64,000 nucleotides of DNA, taken from Linepithema humile (Eukaryota; Arthropoda; Insecta; Hymenoptera; Formicidae). The notes under the pieces are model-generated. The model did not search any database. It was given only the letters and a program-made list of their open reading frames with translations, and had not been told where the DNA came from. The stretch lies in NCBI RefSeq assembly GCF_040581485.1, contig NC_090131.1, positions 22,890,532 through 22,954,531 on the forward strand, read 5' to 3'. Shown here piece by piece: positions 1-13,165 of the stretch (the first letter of the stretch is position 1; each line of letters starts with the position of its first letter). The position numbers were made by a program, and so were the translations under genes.

Positions 1-3000
1 GCAAAAAAAGCGCGAGACGACGCGTCCCTATCTTGCATTTATTCGCAAGACGGATGTCAGAAAGGCTGCTATACGGAAAAATAGAAAATGACTGTACGAA
101 TGCGTGGTATTAAATTGAATTAAATTTTTCGTTTAACATTGCCGGTGGAATCGAGATTTTCAAAGGAGCAATACTCATTCGAGATTAACTAAGTCGCATT
201 ATTGCAAACGGGCATGAATGTGCAAGTAGACGCGGCTGATATCGGCTTTACGATTTTCTAGCGGCGTGTACACATATATTTCCTCCTTCCGTCTCTGGCA
301 ACAACGCCATTGGCATAACGTGCCATCGATAATTAAGAAAGTTTTACGATAGCTGAGAAGAGAGAAAGAGGGGTTCGATTTTCCATCAGCTTCGTACGCG
401 CGGCGCCCGTATCGACGCGGATAAAATCTAAACGAAGCACTGCAAGTAACGTGATAATTTCGTTTCGTACCCTCCTCGAAACGTTGTCAAGTACAATAGC
501 AAGTGTGCGCTAATATCATCGCACTACCCTCGAAAGTACCCGGAAGACTTACCCGGATTGATGGTGTAATTTCATCGAGTAGTAGAGAGTTCATATCGAG
601 TTTTAAGTTTGTTGTAAAACAAAATAAGAAGCTATAAATGACTTTTGCGTTACAAACAAAAATCTAAGGAATGTCGCGATTTAGATTTTAGAAATGGAAG
701 TAAAGGATAAAACAATATTTTTTATTGTAAATTGATATTGCTTTCAAAAAGTTGTTTTAACTTTAAAGATTAAAAAGAAAAATATTTAAAGTCTAAGCAA
801 GAATGATAAAAAAATCTGTCGAATCAAATTTTTATTAAAGGGGAATTGAAATTGGTCAAAGAATTTGTGATGAAAAAAATACAGAGAGCACGGAACGCTC
901 TATAAATGTACTATACTCGGCGGATAACGTATCGATTATAAATTTAACATGCGACAAGAATAGCCTTGTCGGTAGCTTACAAAATGTAACGAATTCTATT
1001 ATGTATGTGTTGGCAGATTAAAACTTTAGTAAAAGGGCTGTAAAAGACTTATTTTAAGAACTCAAGAAATGTCAGTCAGTTAAAGATTAAAAATCACCGT
1101 TTTGAAAGATTACAAAGGACGGCATACACTTTACGAAATAATATCTCTCGTGTGAAATAATTTTCTAGCTGAAGATAGCAACCGTGCCACGAGCGCGCTG
1201 GGTTTAAGCATAAAGCGTATGAAAATGAAAACCTCCAGGTTTGCGTATAACAAACGAATGTTAATGTAACGCACTTTTGTACTCACTCTTGAGTACTTCA
1301 TGATTCTGGTGTATAAGCACTGTCGGGAACCATATTGTCGGTTACGGAAACAGGTAGACTACTACTGACGCGGTCGGAGTGCAAAGAGCACTGACAGACA
1401 AGACGGTAAACAAAGACATAGATTGTGGATCCCAGCAGAATTAGAGAGATGCACTCTCGTAAACGAGATCTCAGAGATCTCAGAGACCGCGTTTCCGGCA
1501 TTAAGGATTAAACTACTTTGCTGATATTAACACATTTATTAAGCTTATTAAGTTCATCCTTATGCCGACTAATGCATTACGCTTTTCCGTTTATTTTTTA
1601 CAACAGGGCAGCGAGGAAGAAACAATATTTAACTGTGGATTAACGCATAAATGCTAATATAAGCCTTGCATATCTTTCTTATATAATTAAAATGAAATAT
1701 ATCACCTCGAATGATTGAGTGAATGAAAATTCCTCTAGTGTACGTTTTGTCTGCCAGCGTCGTACCGTACAATATCGACTAGTGAACTAGAAAATTAAGG
1801 GTAAAATGCATGATGTAATAACGTCACAAAATTGCGTGGTGCGGTAATGCAAATGCCTACGTGCATATTAACGCATTTTTACATTAAATTAACACGCTCG
1901 CCGCCATTCACGAGCCTTGACATATCCAATTGCACGCCTGTGAACATGTTAATTTTCTGATGTTAATACATTTTTTGTTGGCAAGTTCGTTATTTTACTC
2001 GGTCATTTATTAAATTTTCATAATTTTCAACGAACGGCCTCGTTAAAAAGGTTATTCAATTTTAATCAACGTTTAGACGTGTATAAATTTTGCATGCCTG
2101 CGACAGTAATGATACACCGGCTCGTTAATTAAATACACAGAAAATCACATTATGTCTCCCGGACTGCACTTTATAACTGCATTGTTAAGCGCGTGGTCCT
2201 CGTCGCGCCGAGATTTCTGCTAGGAAAAACAAAGCTGAAAGTCCAAAAATATATTTCCACTCGCGGTTGTTACGGCTGATCGGATTATAGGAGAGCTTTC
2301 CGCTACACGCACAGATTACGATACGCAGCCGCGTAATATTGATATGCCATGTTATCGATGGTATCGCATTCGCGTTGGGAAACCGCGTGTTCGCTAAATC
2401 ACCGAGTGAAACAATGCATTCGCATTCGCACTGTTAAAATCAATTAGAGAGGTACGTAAGCGTTCTAACAAATTCGCATAGTTTGTACGTTTATCTTACA
2501 ATTAACTTCGTAATTAACCGCGTTATTATTAGCACGGAGTATTTTCTCATTAATCCCAATAATATCCCAATACAATGTTGTTTTCCATAGTTGCAAATGC
2601 AAACACAAAGAGAGCGTACGTGGCTGTGTATAATCATATTTTCTGATATTTTTGGTTTTCTGACATTTTGGTGGTAAATTGTTGTTTTCAACGGTACCGC
2701 AGAGAAATATTACCAAAGCATTATATTTATGTTTATTTTTATTTTTTTGTGAAAAAAATATTGAAATTTGTTTTTTTTTTTGACGATAAAAAGGCAACTA
2801 AATATTTGAGACATCGAGTTGTAAATTTTCTTCTCGTGGAACATGTGTAACTTAGAAATTCGGAAATATGAAACTTAAATATAATAGATTCAATCAATAA
2901 AATTAAAGAGCTAATTTTCTGGACCAGAAGTGCATAATGGATAATCTCATATCCCAACCATCTCTTCTTTGCTTAATCTCCAATAAAACTCTCCCGTCAG

Positions 3001-3636
3001 ATATATCAACAGTAATTTGCATCATCCCACGCAAAACTCTATGGAAAACAGGCGAGCTTGAAACCCGCGCGAGAAACGTGGCGCATTAATTACTTCGTTT
3101 CGCAACCCCTTTTGCCGTCGCTCAAAGGCGCGCGATACTTTGCAAGGGCAAAAGGGGAGGGAAAATCTCAAACGCGGCTAACGCTCTCACTCGTCCGCTC
3201 CGTAAAACGCGGAAACTCCAAGGAATATTCAAGGCAGGTCTGCGAGTAATGATTTACGCGGGGATGATTTTGAGGAATGACGCGATCTATCTTAAGACGT
3301 CAAAGTTCTGCATGCTAATTACAACGTGGTCCCGTCGTCCCCTCCTGTATAATCCATGCCGGAATAGGCCGGGAGAGCGGCTGGATGCGCGGGAGAATAT
3401 CGCTATCCAACCGTGGGGGGGACATCCGTCAAATCTCATTCCGCCGGCTGCGGCTGGCGTGCGCAGTGCTCTCCGCGCTTGTCGGCGTACATACGCTCGC
3501 TCGCGCGTATCACCGACGTAATAAGAGTCGACGTCGCTTAAGTTTCGCGCCATGATGTCGATGATAACCTGGCTGGGCGACCGTAAAATTAGTTTCCGAT
3601 TTCATTAAAGCATTTGGCCGGAGGGACGACTCGCGC

Positions 3637-3669
<33 letters not shown>

Positions 3670-6600
3670 TGCTGCCGCCGGCAACCCGCGCCTCGTCCCG
3701 GATGCGGGACAGGTACCTCACAGATACATACCCGTTTTGCAGGAACAAAAGCGACTGCGGTCTCGCGTATCGTTGCCCGTTACATTCGAACTTCCTGCAA
3801 TATATTTGCGGTACGTGCGGCCGGTGTTAAGTCGGAACGTTTAAAAGTAACACGGTGTCACGCGCGTTTAATGAATACGTGAGCATCGCGATATCAAGCA
3901 CCTGCTGTTATTTTGCGACGATTACAATGTCCGGAGGAAGATATGAATATTTTGTCGGAAGACACGAACAATAATAATAATGAAGGTACATACGTGTATC
4001 ATGGAAATGGAAAGAGAAAAATGGTCGGTGAAGCGCAAAAAGCGACGATATTCGTGAAATAATGAAAAACGTTAAATTAAAAGAATATAATATAAAAATT
4101 AATATATTTTTCATTCAAATCACGTTTATTTTTGCTATTTCTGCAGCTTACGTTTTTCCACACCGCCTTTCGTCAAACGTCCTGTTACTGCGTGTATGAT
4201 TTTACATTACAGTGTTTAATACTATATCAATTTCATCACAGAAAAGCAAGCCACGCAGGCGGCCGCCTGCATCAATTATAATGCATAGTATGCAATATAC
4301 GTAGAAAGTTATCGATGGGTACATAATTGAAGGGTTAATACTCCATCGTTTGCGTGTTAAACTTTATAAAATCTGGATTTTTTTCTCACGAAAGGACGTT
4401 AAAACATAATATTTCGTAATTACTTAAAATTCTAAATTTTTACAAAGCATTTAAAGTATCATATTAATATTTTTATCGAAATTTCTCTGAGATATTTTTA
4501 ATTAAGTTTAATTAAAACCAATTAATATAATAATTATGATATATGTCAATTGTTAAAAATAGAAGCATTTGGTGCGCGGATGCATATTGATACTGTCCCA
4601 ATCGCATTCTATAGTTAGATGCAGGTCACTTAATTTTATTTCACATATATCTAACAATAAGCGACTAGCATGTCTGCTTTTTAGCAGCTCGAGTAACGAA
4701 TCCGTTCATTTCTCTCAAATTATTGATACGTTGCATGCAAACTTCACATCGGCACAATTTCAATGCACATATGTATTATATATACACACATTCGAACACA
4801 ACTCCAGCACATTGCAATTCGATTTGACGTGGATGGGATTGAGCGACGTTATCTCGTGTTCTGATTAATACGTTATAAATTGGGAAGTTCAATTTTTATG
4901 CTTGATGCGGCGAATGTCTAGATTAGACTTATTTACAAACAGCCGACATCTCTGTGGCTTCAGGCAAGCTGGGAGTCTGGCCGCGATTACGACGCGGCGA
5001 CCGACGGTGCGGAGGGGAGCTAAGGCGAATGTAACTCCTACGGTGAATTAATTAGGCGTGACATTATCACGTTTCGAGCTTTGAGTTGGTTGCGAAACGT
5101 AGATAGTTCGATGCGAAATCTTCGATGAAGGGTTGCCATCCGCCGTTCGCCCTTCATCGCCCGACCCGGGGTCTGTCTTCCTCTTCTCACGCTCCCGCCG
5201 GGCGTGCACTTCACTATACATTTGATTTATCTGGAAAGTTGTTGCCTCGGGGAAAAGGGCATGTTCGCTAGAATTGTTTCAGAAATACGCGGCAATCTTT
5301 TCCCGATCGTTACTTTGTTCTACTGAAAGTGATATCATTTATTTCGGATGCTATCTTGATAATGCGTGTAGTACGAGCGGGCTAGTCGACTGAACACGAG
5401 TTATGATTTTTATCGGATTAAAACGTAATGTGATGAGTTGAAATTTATACATTGTTTTCTCTTTATTATTCCTTTTAATTTTTTTTTATTATGTAATTTT
5501 TCTGTGAAATGAGACTCGAATAGGTATATTAAAAATTGAATAAATACTAATTCTATAAATATTAAATGCGAGAAGGATAAAAGGTAATGGATTGATCATT
5601 AACTTAAATAGATTTGTGCTTTTTCTATCTCACAACAGAATTACCGGAATATTCTTCGCGGCATTGCGCTGCGTTCCCGTTTCTCGAACTACAATATTTC
5701 TACTGCGATAATTTATTAACGGTACATTAATAGAAGACGGAATATTATGACAAATTGCTTTCTTTTTTCTTGTAATATTCACGAAAAAACTAGTGTTTTT
5801 ATTTCTTACAAACAACACAGATTATACAAGCGTGTCAATTGCTTAATTGAAACAATTTACGAGAAGTACAGCTGATTTTGTTCATATATTATTTTACGAA
5901 TAACAATATAAAAACACATTATTGTATGCATATTGTTATTTTCAGCTTTTAATAAAAACATTTCTAATGCAAAATATTTTACATAAATATATACACGAGT
6001 GTTTGTGCAACTCTAACACACAGTTACCTTATCTCATAATTATAAATTTAATATGTATCACGCGATAGTAGGTTTAATCCTAAAACCACACGTCGCACGC
6101 GTCATATGTATGATGAGACACATCGTGACAGATCTTCATTGTTACAGAAATATCCGACGTAGCAACAATGTGTCACTGTCCAGATTTCAGATAGACCATA
6201 CAAGATAGCAAAACCTACGAGGGTGGAGGGTAGCCCCTGTTACATACACGTAAACCGCACGCCACGATTAGCGAGAACAAACTAATTTCCTCTATCAGTG
6301 TCCGGTCCACGCAAGTAGTTATACCTACAGTCTGCGATTTTATCGTCGCATTTGTATTATGATTTGCATCGTGCTAGTCCTGCGTAGTATCGTGAAATTA
6401 TTTATTAAAAACGTCGAGCGATACGCTGGCTATCCGAATTGCGCGTGTCTGAAGAACAATGATACATAAATATTTTAGATATGCCTACCTACGCAACGCG
6501 TACACACAAAAATCGTTATAAAAGTTGTATTAATCTGTACACAATGTGATAACGCATTTGAATTTATGGGATCAGCGTAGTAATAATAAATAATCTGGCG

Positions 6601-7848
6601 TAGAATAACACATATCCCGCGTTTCGCGAAACAAATATTCCGTTAAATATAATTGTCAGCAGGAGTAAAATATGCGATAGCTTTAATTAAGGTATTGATA
6701 TTTGGAAATATCGAGAATATACATAAAGTACAATAGACAATATTGGATGGGCTAATATGATCCTGACGTTCAATTTTACCAATGACGGTATATATACGCA
6801 CAGCTATCGTGTAAACATACAAATTGGGATTATTCGACGTTTTCCGTTATATCATTTTGTACATGGTTAATGCGTAATGTGCGGAAATAACTATGACTTT
6901 TATTTTTAAGATTTAAAACTATCGCGTACGGCTAAATGAAGCATTCAATTTGCTCGTTATCGAACGAATCCATCGAGATACCCGGAATAGAACAACGTCG
7001 AAATACTATTACACCGTCGCGTGAACTGTATTTCTTTCCTACTTAATCCCCAGCTTCTTCTTTTAGTTCAGGTCCAAGGAACTTTCATTCTATATCAGAA
7101 CCAAATGTCGGGTAACGATTCTGGAATGTCTTTCTTTCTAGTCCCAGGAGCGCGCTTGGAACTCCGCCACTCCACTTTCACTGCCCGAAAAGTCGCGAGT
7201 AATAAACTTAGAGTCCTTCCCAATGAATCTCGTTCAGTTCCCAATCGAGTCTGCTCGACTTTTATTTCAAAAAGTCGACAGGGAAGCGGATTGATTCCGC
7301 ATTAAGATTTAAAAGCGCATAAAGTCATTACGCTTAATTTTTGGATTTTTCGCTAGATTTATAGATTATTGGAATCGTTATCTTATAGCTATTGAAATAT
7401 TCAAGAGATCAAGAACTCTTAAGATTAAATTTAACTGATATTTTTATCTTCGTGTCATAATTCAGTCACATTTATACTCTACTAATTATTATATATATTG
7501 ACTTATACTTTATTAAATTAATTAAAATAATTTTAATACGTATATTTGCACTATTTGATTAAAATACATTCATCATATTTTCATGTTGATTGAATTAGAT
7601 TAACAAGATTGATTGAAAAATATATTGATCTCGTTCGCACAATCGCACACGGAATTTAACTCCCGAAATACTTTTTTCTTAAACTCCTTCTATCCGTACG
7701 TAATTATTAAAAGGTGAAATCAATTCCACTTTGTGGGCGAGAAAAAGTTGAAAACTGAAGAATCGTGAACGTACTAATGAAGAAGATTACATTTACTCTC
7801 ATTTCTTTTCTAAGCCGCATTTCTCGTTCATTAGAGTAATTACTTATC
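1..7848. other. Intergenic or intronic stretch, no gene supported
   Basis: AT-rich DNA with short ORFs only; most are not ATG-initiated and none carries a recognisable motif. GC-richer patches lie at about 3050-3870 and 4950-5230. The first contains a (CCG)n run, and the second a 10-bp perfect hairpin (5123-5159). Overlapping ORFs run on opposite strands at 3249-3553, which is expected of GC-rich DNA with few stop codons. I see no tRNA, rRNA or transposase signature. It could be spacer, or an intron of a gene lying outside the window. Confidence 0.5.
3639..3681. repeat. (CCG)n trinucleotide repeat
   Basis: About 14 CCG/GCC units, the last few interrupted by CTG. In one plus-strand frame this reads as about 15 consecutive Ala, in an open frame of about 76 codons without an ATG. 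A GGACAG|GTACCT donor-like site follows at about 3712. Polyalanine runs are common in insect transcription factors, but no flanking domain supports a gene. Confidence 0.85.
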
Positions 7849-7960
7849 TAGATATGAAGATAATTTGTAACAGCGAGTATAATATTACAATATTTAATAA
7901 ATTTTTTATATAAGTTGAAAGTTAATTTATACTCGCTGTCACAAATTATCTTCATATCTA
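7849..7960. repeat. 34-bp near-perfect inverted repeat (hairpin or foldback)
   Basis: The left arm 7849-7882 and the right arm 7927-7960 are reverse complements with one mismatch in 34 positions. They are separated by 44 AT-rich bases, and a (TA)n tract follows immediately. The arms contain the distinctive word AGCGAGTATAA, so this is not simple-sequence palindromy. It could be a foldback or MITE remnant, or a palindromic rearrangement at the TA tract. No coding content. Confidence 0.85.
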
Positions 7961-7968
7961 AATATACA

Positions 7969-7973
7969 ATATA

Positions 7974-8014
<41 letters not shown>

Positions 8015-8028
8015 TATATATATATATG
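7969..8028. repeat. (TA)n microsatellite
   Basis: About 60 bases of nearly pure TA dinucleotide, interrupted once by a CAT. It directly abuts the inverted repeat on its left. Confidence 0.95.
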
Positions 8029-9685
8029 AGATGCTTTTTCAAATATAAAATACTAAAAATTGAATTTGAAATAAAAAACAGTCAAATGGTGCAGTACGGT
8101 ACAAGCAAAGCAATTTCTGTTATAAAAGCTGTGTAATTAATATTGCATATCAATATGTCAAAAATCCATGTTTTTGTTATGTTATAGTTTTACAATTTAA
8201 TACTCGTTTTGAGTAACTATAAAAAAATTTATAGCTATCTTTACTAGAAAAAAATAATTATTACATATAATATTTATTTATAATAATATCTTGCTATCTG
8301 CAATAGCTTTACAGATAAAAATTCATTTATTTATTTGCTGTATGCTTAATAGCAGAAGACAAGAAACAGAAAAATGTTTTGAATTATTTATTTAATATTG
8401 GATAATCAAAACATGTTATAATATTAATATGTGAAAAGTTCAAAGTAAAAGTTTATTTTAGGCATGTGTTTTCTTATTAAAGTAGTATTTTACACAAAAG
8501 TAATATTTTTACACAAAAAATTATGGATTTTACATACAACTCATTAATATTATGTAACCAGTCAATGTGGAAAACATTTAAAAGAAAATAAAAAATGCAT
8601 TTGATAAATATTTTTTTTGTAAAAATCTTGGATTAGATCTTTGCTTAGTTTTTCGAGTTGAACAAATATTTGTCACACATTTTCTCCAACGGAGCTGCTT
8701 TAGTGTCGCGTTTATGTTGCTTGCATGCACAGAGCACACAAACTATATGTCATCATTGGCACACGTGCTCCAAGTGCATTAGTCTCATTTCACCGATGGA
8801 CACTTCCTCCTGGTCCACAAGGTCCATCCGGCAAAAGTGACCGCGTCCGTCCATGCTACTGTATGATCACAGCTCATGAAATACGATGCAAGTCGAGATC
8901 CGTGCTGTCATCGCACTAAATCATCCCGACATGCCGTCCAAGCGCATATAGAGTCTCTTCATGTCTCTTTATGTGCAGGCTCATTAAAACTACTCCGATA
9001 ATTATTATCTCTGTTATGAACGTACATTACAAACTAAAACACTGCTGAATTTATTATGTAATCATGCTTGTGCGCATAAAATGTAGTTGAATTTATGTAA
9101 AGCAGCACGCAGCTCAAAGCTAGAATATTGATATTTAAAAAAAAAAAATCTTGATATATAAAAATTTTATGCCTTATTAATCAAGAGCCAAGATCTGTGG
9201 TCACGCCAGGTTATCCTAATTTTAAAGCACCTCCAAAACTATCGAGTGCGGCATCTTTACGTCGTAAACCAGTCGACATTGCGTTATGATAATAGCAGTA
9301 TGAATAATATATGGTGCCATAGGCGTAGTAAGAGCATATTTGTCATCCCACGTGTATATACCTAGCAATACGGGCTTGCATGCCGGATATTGGTTATCAA
9401 GGGCGGCCATAATCGTGTGGGAGTTGTCGTCGACGTTGCTATTTCATTACACTGCAGTATGCTTTTCTTTGTATGCTCAAGCGTGCATACACTCTGCATA
9501 TAAATTTCGTGCGCATATGTCATGATCTTTATACAATGAGAAGGGGCCTTTTTTAATAACGACAATTCTTTTCTTTTGTAATATTTGCATCGTGAGATTT
9601 ATATATGTAATATATTATGATTTCATTCAATTACAAAAATTTCTTTCAGGAAATAAAATATAAATTAAGAGGGAGAAAAGAAATG
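8029..9685. other. AT-rich stretch, no gene seen
   Basis: Only short random-looking ORFs on both strands. A small imperfect tandem repeat of a TACACAAAA-type word lies at about 8480-8520. Nothing else is recognisable. Confidence 0.5.
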
Positions 9686-9779
9686 TCAAGAATAGAAGAT
9701 TTGATCTTTTTTTTTTAATACATATGTAACAACTATGTAGTTGTATATAGTATATAGTTGTATATAATATATACTGATA

Positions 9780-10024
9780 AAATATTCTTTAGATGAAAAG
9801 CGAAATCGATTCTTCAGATCCAGATAGGTTTGTTCTGCCGCAGGATATTTGAATGTCAATCGATAGATCTGAGTTTCGTCTTCGAAGATATGAAGCCCGA
9901 GAGATGAAATATCCTTCCTTCGAAATATCCGCAGAAAGGCAAGACAAAGCTTACGCTGCATCAGTCGATGTAGAGCACAGATGTTGGTGACGTACGACCG
10001 CACCGATTGGTACACTTCACTGAC
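9780..10024 (-). other. Coding-like island, possible exon or gene relic
   Basis: On the minus strand a frame stays open from about 10022 down to 9686. Its first 80 or so codons (10022 to about 9780) look like real coding sequence: balanced composition, mixed charged and hydrophobic residues, little low complexity. The rest runs into TA-rich DNA and looks non-coding. A TGTTGCAG acceptor-like site ends near 10025, and reading from it enters the frame as SEVYQSVRSY. A weak donor-like ATCA|GTATAT lies near the end of the coding-like part. No upstream or downstream partner exon was found and the family is not recognised. It may be an exon, a decayed gene fragment or chance. Confidence 0.25.
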
Positions 10025-10029
10025 TGCAA

Positions 10030-12449
10030 CATGGAAGGCTAAGAAGCTTTTGCTTCAACTACCGATACAGCGTACCGTATAAATGCTCTAACGATCTCTT
10101 CGTTTCCGAGCGTAACGAGAAATCCTACCGGCTGTCGTTTGATCCAAAGCTTACAAATACAAGTAACGCTAAGCAGACTTTTACATAGCAAGATATTTAC
10201 TAGATAAAGTTGGGTCTATTTTACCGATACAGCATCTATTTCTCTCTATCTCTCTTTCTCTTTACACAAAGTGTTCAGATTCTTGTACTTTTTTATCCCA
10301 CTTTATTATTAATATTATTCGCTCAATTTATTCTAAATGAAAAAGTATGTCTTGAAACGTGATATTCGTATTATAAGCATTATGAAAATTAATTTTACTA
10401 AAATACACGTAACGTCAACATGGAACGAGGTGGTTTCACGAAAATCATGAAAAAACTGATTATATGCATTATCACAAATTACACGTGTGTTGCTGATTAA
10501 ACAATGACTTTATTACATCACGTGAGAGATAGAATCTGTTTACGTTAATGCTAATAGGACCTTCCTAATAATCTAGAAATTAGCCGTCATAGCCACGCCT
10601 GTTTCCCGTCACGTACAATGTGGTAACGAATATTATATGGTAACTAGGAATTAACTATACTGATGAGCTATATACCATAAATGCGTTTGTATAATCGAAT
10701 AATCGGATTTAAAGAAAATTATTTTAACGCGCGATTAATATATTGAATATATAAGTTTTTAATAAAATAATTCGATTAAAAATTTATCACTAAACGCATG
10801 CGGAAGTTATAGCCGAGAATTACGTAATCACAATATTTTACAATATTATACTACATAAACAGTTAATTTTGCCAGTGATTGTATCGAATTTGCCAAAAGA
10901 TATAAAATTATTCAGGGAAACATGGAAATGTAACGGAAATCGCCTTGAGCCTAACATAAGCGCATCGTTAATGAATAATGAGCAAGCTTCCTATTATCAT
11001 CCACCTTTACTCATACGTCTTGTAAATGGATACAGTCTATAACAGACTGTTGAAGCGTGTATTTAGTTTGATCTGTATTTCCGTGTTCATATTGCTGTAC
11101 TCCAGTTAGTGTATAGTCAAGCTTAGAATAGAATTGGAACAGAATTTCTATCTCGGTATATCGTTTTCCGGAGCAAAGATGGCTTTTCTGGCCGACTACA
11201 TAAAAAGAGAAACGAACGCACGGATGTAATCCTACCGTACGACGCGAATAAATCACTGAAAAAAAAACTTTGTTAAAAGTTCATTCAACTCCTTGCGCCG
11301 ACATTCAGCGGGGATAAAGGCGACCTTCCGACTTACACGGGAGCGCCCGTCTTACAGGAGAATTCTCGCATAAAATTTGTTACATTAACGCGTTACGATC
11401 TAATTCTTTATCGTGTCTTCCTTCGTCCGATCTCTCAATACCCGACATTTAAACCGCAGCCATTGCGTATTTCTACGCTTTCCTTTGCCTTTTGCATATA
11501 TTTCTCCCAAGTCCGAACTATGACCTCCACTTTTATGCGGTCTATCAACCCTTTCACACGTTTTACGACGTGCTTTGGAAGTGGAAATTTCACCGCTAGC
11601 GCTGATTGGCAGCGCGTCGGAAAGAACTGTCAGCGAGCAAGGGGACTTGGCCTCGCTTTTTCTTTTTCTACCTCACGGACGCTCGAGCGAACTCCTACCT
11701 GGAGTGCGATTACCATTTTATCGAGTCTGATTTGCGAGCACTTTACACGAACCTTGTTACTGCTTGGGCATTGTAAGCAAAGAGCTGCACTTACTAGCGT
11801 CCTTTCAAAAATTTCGCCAGACCCGGCACGGTGGAAATGTAGTATACATTTGTGCATACGTTTGCTGTGCACGCTTATGCGATAACGCGGCGGTATCACG
11901 GATACACTTGGGCTGTTTGTTATCGTTCGAATATAGCGATGATCAGTTGTGTCTGGCGAAGAAAAATACAATAAGGGGCCGCGTGTCGAGAACACGCGAA
12001 TCTTCTGCAATTGATTATGGAAGCGCAGGAGTACAATGGGTAAACAGCGATATGCCGTTGAATTTCAATTTCGTGAGTCGATCAATGTTTACTAGCATCT
12101 CACCGTTTCAGTATCGCGGGCCCGCGTGGTGTTTGCACGTGACAAATGTACTCTCGGTAATGCACAAATAAATCGATTTCAATCATAAACAGCGGTTGAA
12201 TCACACGAAGGAAACTTTTGGCAAACAATCGTTTCATTATCATCGCAAATTAATACAAACACATCGATATGCGTATTATTGCGCAATTCTGGCACGCAAT
12301 TCCGTTAGGTGTAATTTCCACTCATCGATAAACGGAACATGCTTATTGCGTTCTCCGTGAATATAGATTTTTTTCGTCGAGAAAGTTGAAAATTTCATTA
12401 AATATTCTTACAATTATTTAACGCGCATCTTTATTATTAAATATTGCCC
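10030..12449. other. Stretch without a supported gene
   Basis: AT-rich DNA, then a GC-richer patch from about 11280 to 12180. That patch has overlapping ORFs of 126-140 codons on both strands, none with a motif; the first plus-strand one begins at a TTG. Mirror ORFs of this kind reflect base composition. A short TC-rich tract lies at about 10229-10262. Confidence 0.5.
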
Positions 12450-12632
12450 TAATAAAGGAGACCTGCTTTTTAATAGAGTCTCAAATATTGTAAAATTTCT
12501 ACTGTCTGTGTCAACAGGAATGCTGGAGAAGCATTTTTTGCACATTCATTAAATTTGCACTGTTATATTAAAATGATTTCTTTGAGCAACGCAAATTTAC
12601 ATATCTATAATCACAGCAGGTCTCCTTTATTA
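12450..12632. mobile_element. MITE-like element with TA-flanked terminal inverted repeats
   Basis: 12450-12467 and 12615-12632 are perfect 18-bp inverted repeats. The outermost two bases on each side are TA, so the structure can be read as a TA target-site duplication around a 179-bp element (12452-12630) with 16-bp termini ATAAAGGAGACCTGCT. The interior is AT-rich and non-coding. TA duplication, small size and lack of coding capacity fit a non-autonomous Tc1/mariner-type MITE. The termini do not match a family I recognise, and no second copy was seen in this window. Confidence 0.6.
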
Positions 12633-13040
12633 AGCGACAGCATTTGTCATGCAAACACGGTAAGTGGACCATCGCGAGAGTATCTTCCGTGTATAACTGT
12701 GCTAACTGTGCATAACGGTTAATAACAAGTTTCATTGTCGGAAGCGCGGATGGAGATGCGGAACACTAGCATTCCATCCCGTCGCATTGTAAGCTGCGAA
12801 CATCCTCGCGAACTTTGTCGCGGCTTCTTCAAAGGCGACGGAACACTAACGAATGGTATGGAAACGAGCGCGAAGTTAAGTCCGAGGAATTCCTTTTGTA
12901 TTACGTCCAGTGAATAACCGGTAATAAAGATACGCCTTGGCGTTCCTTTCGTCATTACGCGTAGGCGATCGTGCAAGATTCATAAAAGGTAACGGGATGT
13001 TCCTTACGCGAAAAAATTACGAAACAAAATTCGCCGGTGG

Positions 13041-13165
13041 CGTAATTACGCGCGCAAAACATAATCACCGACGGAAATCCTATTTTTCCGACTTTCCAGG
13101 GAACGACGCGGTTGTCGGCCGGCCGGCTGGTCATGCAAGATTCGTAATTACGGCGCGTAATTACC
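13041..13165. promoter_or_regulatory. Cluster of TAATTA palindromes (possible homeodomain sites)
   Basis: CGTAATTACG occurs at 13041-13050 and 13143-13152, and CGTAATTACC at 13156-13165. TAATTA is the classic core of Antennapedia-class homeodomain binding. Three copies of a 9-10 base word in 125 bp, two of them perfect palindromes, exceed what I would expect by chance. Function is inferred only. Confidence 0.3.

Noticed and set aside
11463..12171. ORFs of 126-140 codons on both strands
   Set aside because: They occupy the same bases on opposite strands, the first plus-strand one starts at TTG, and none resembles a known family.
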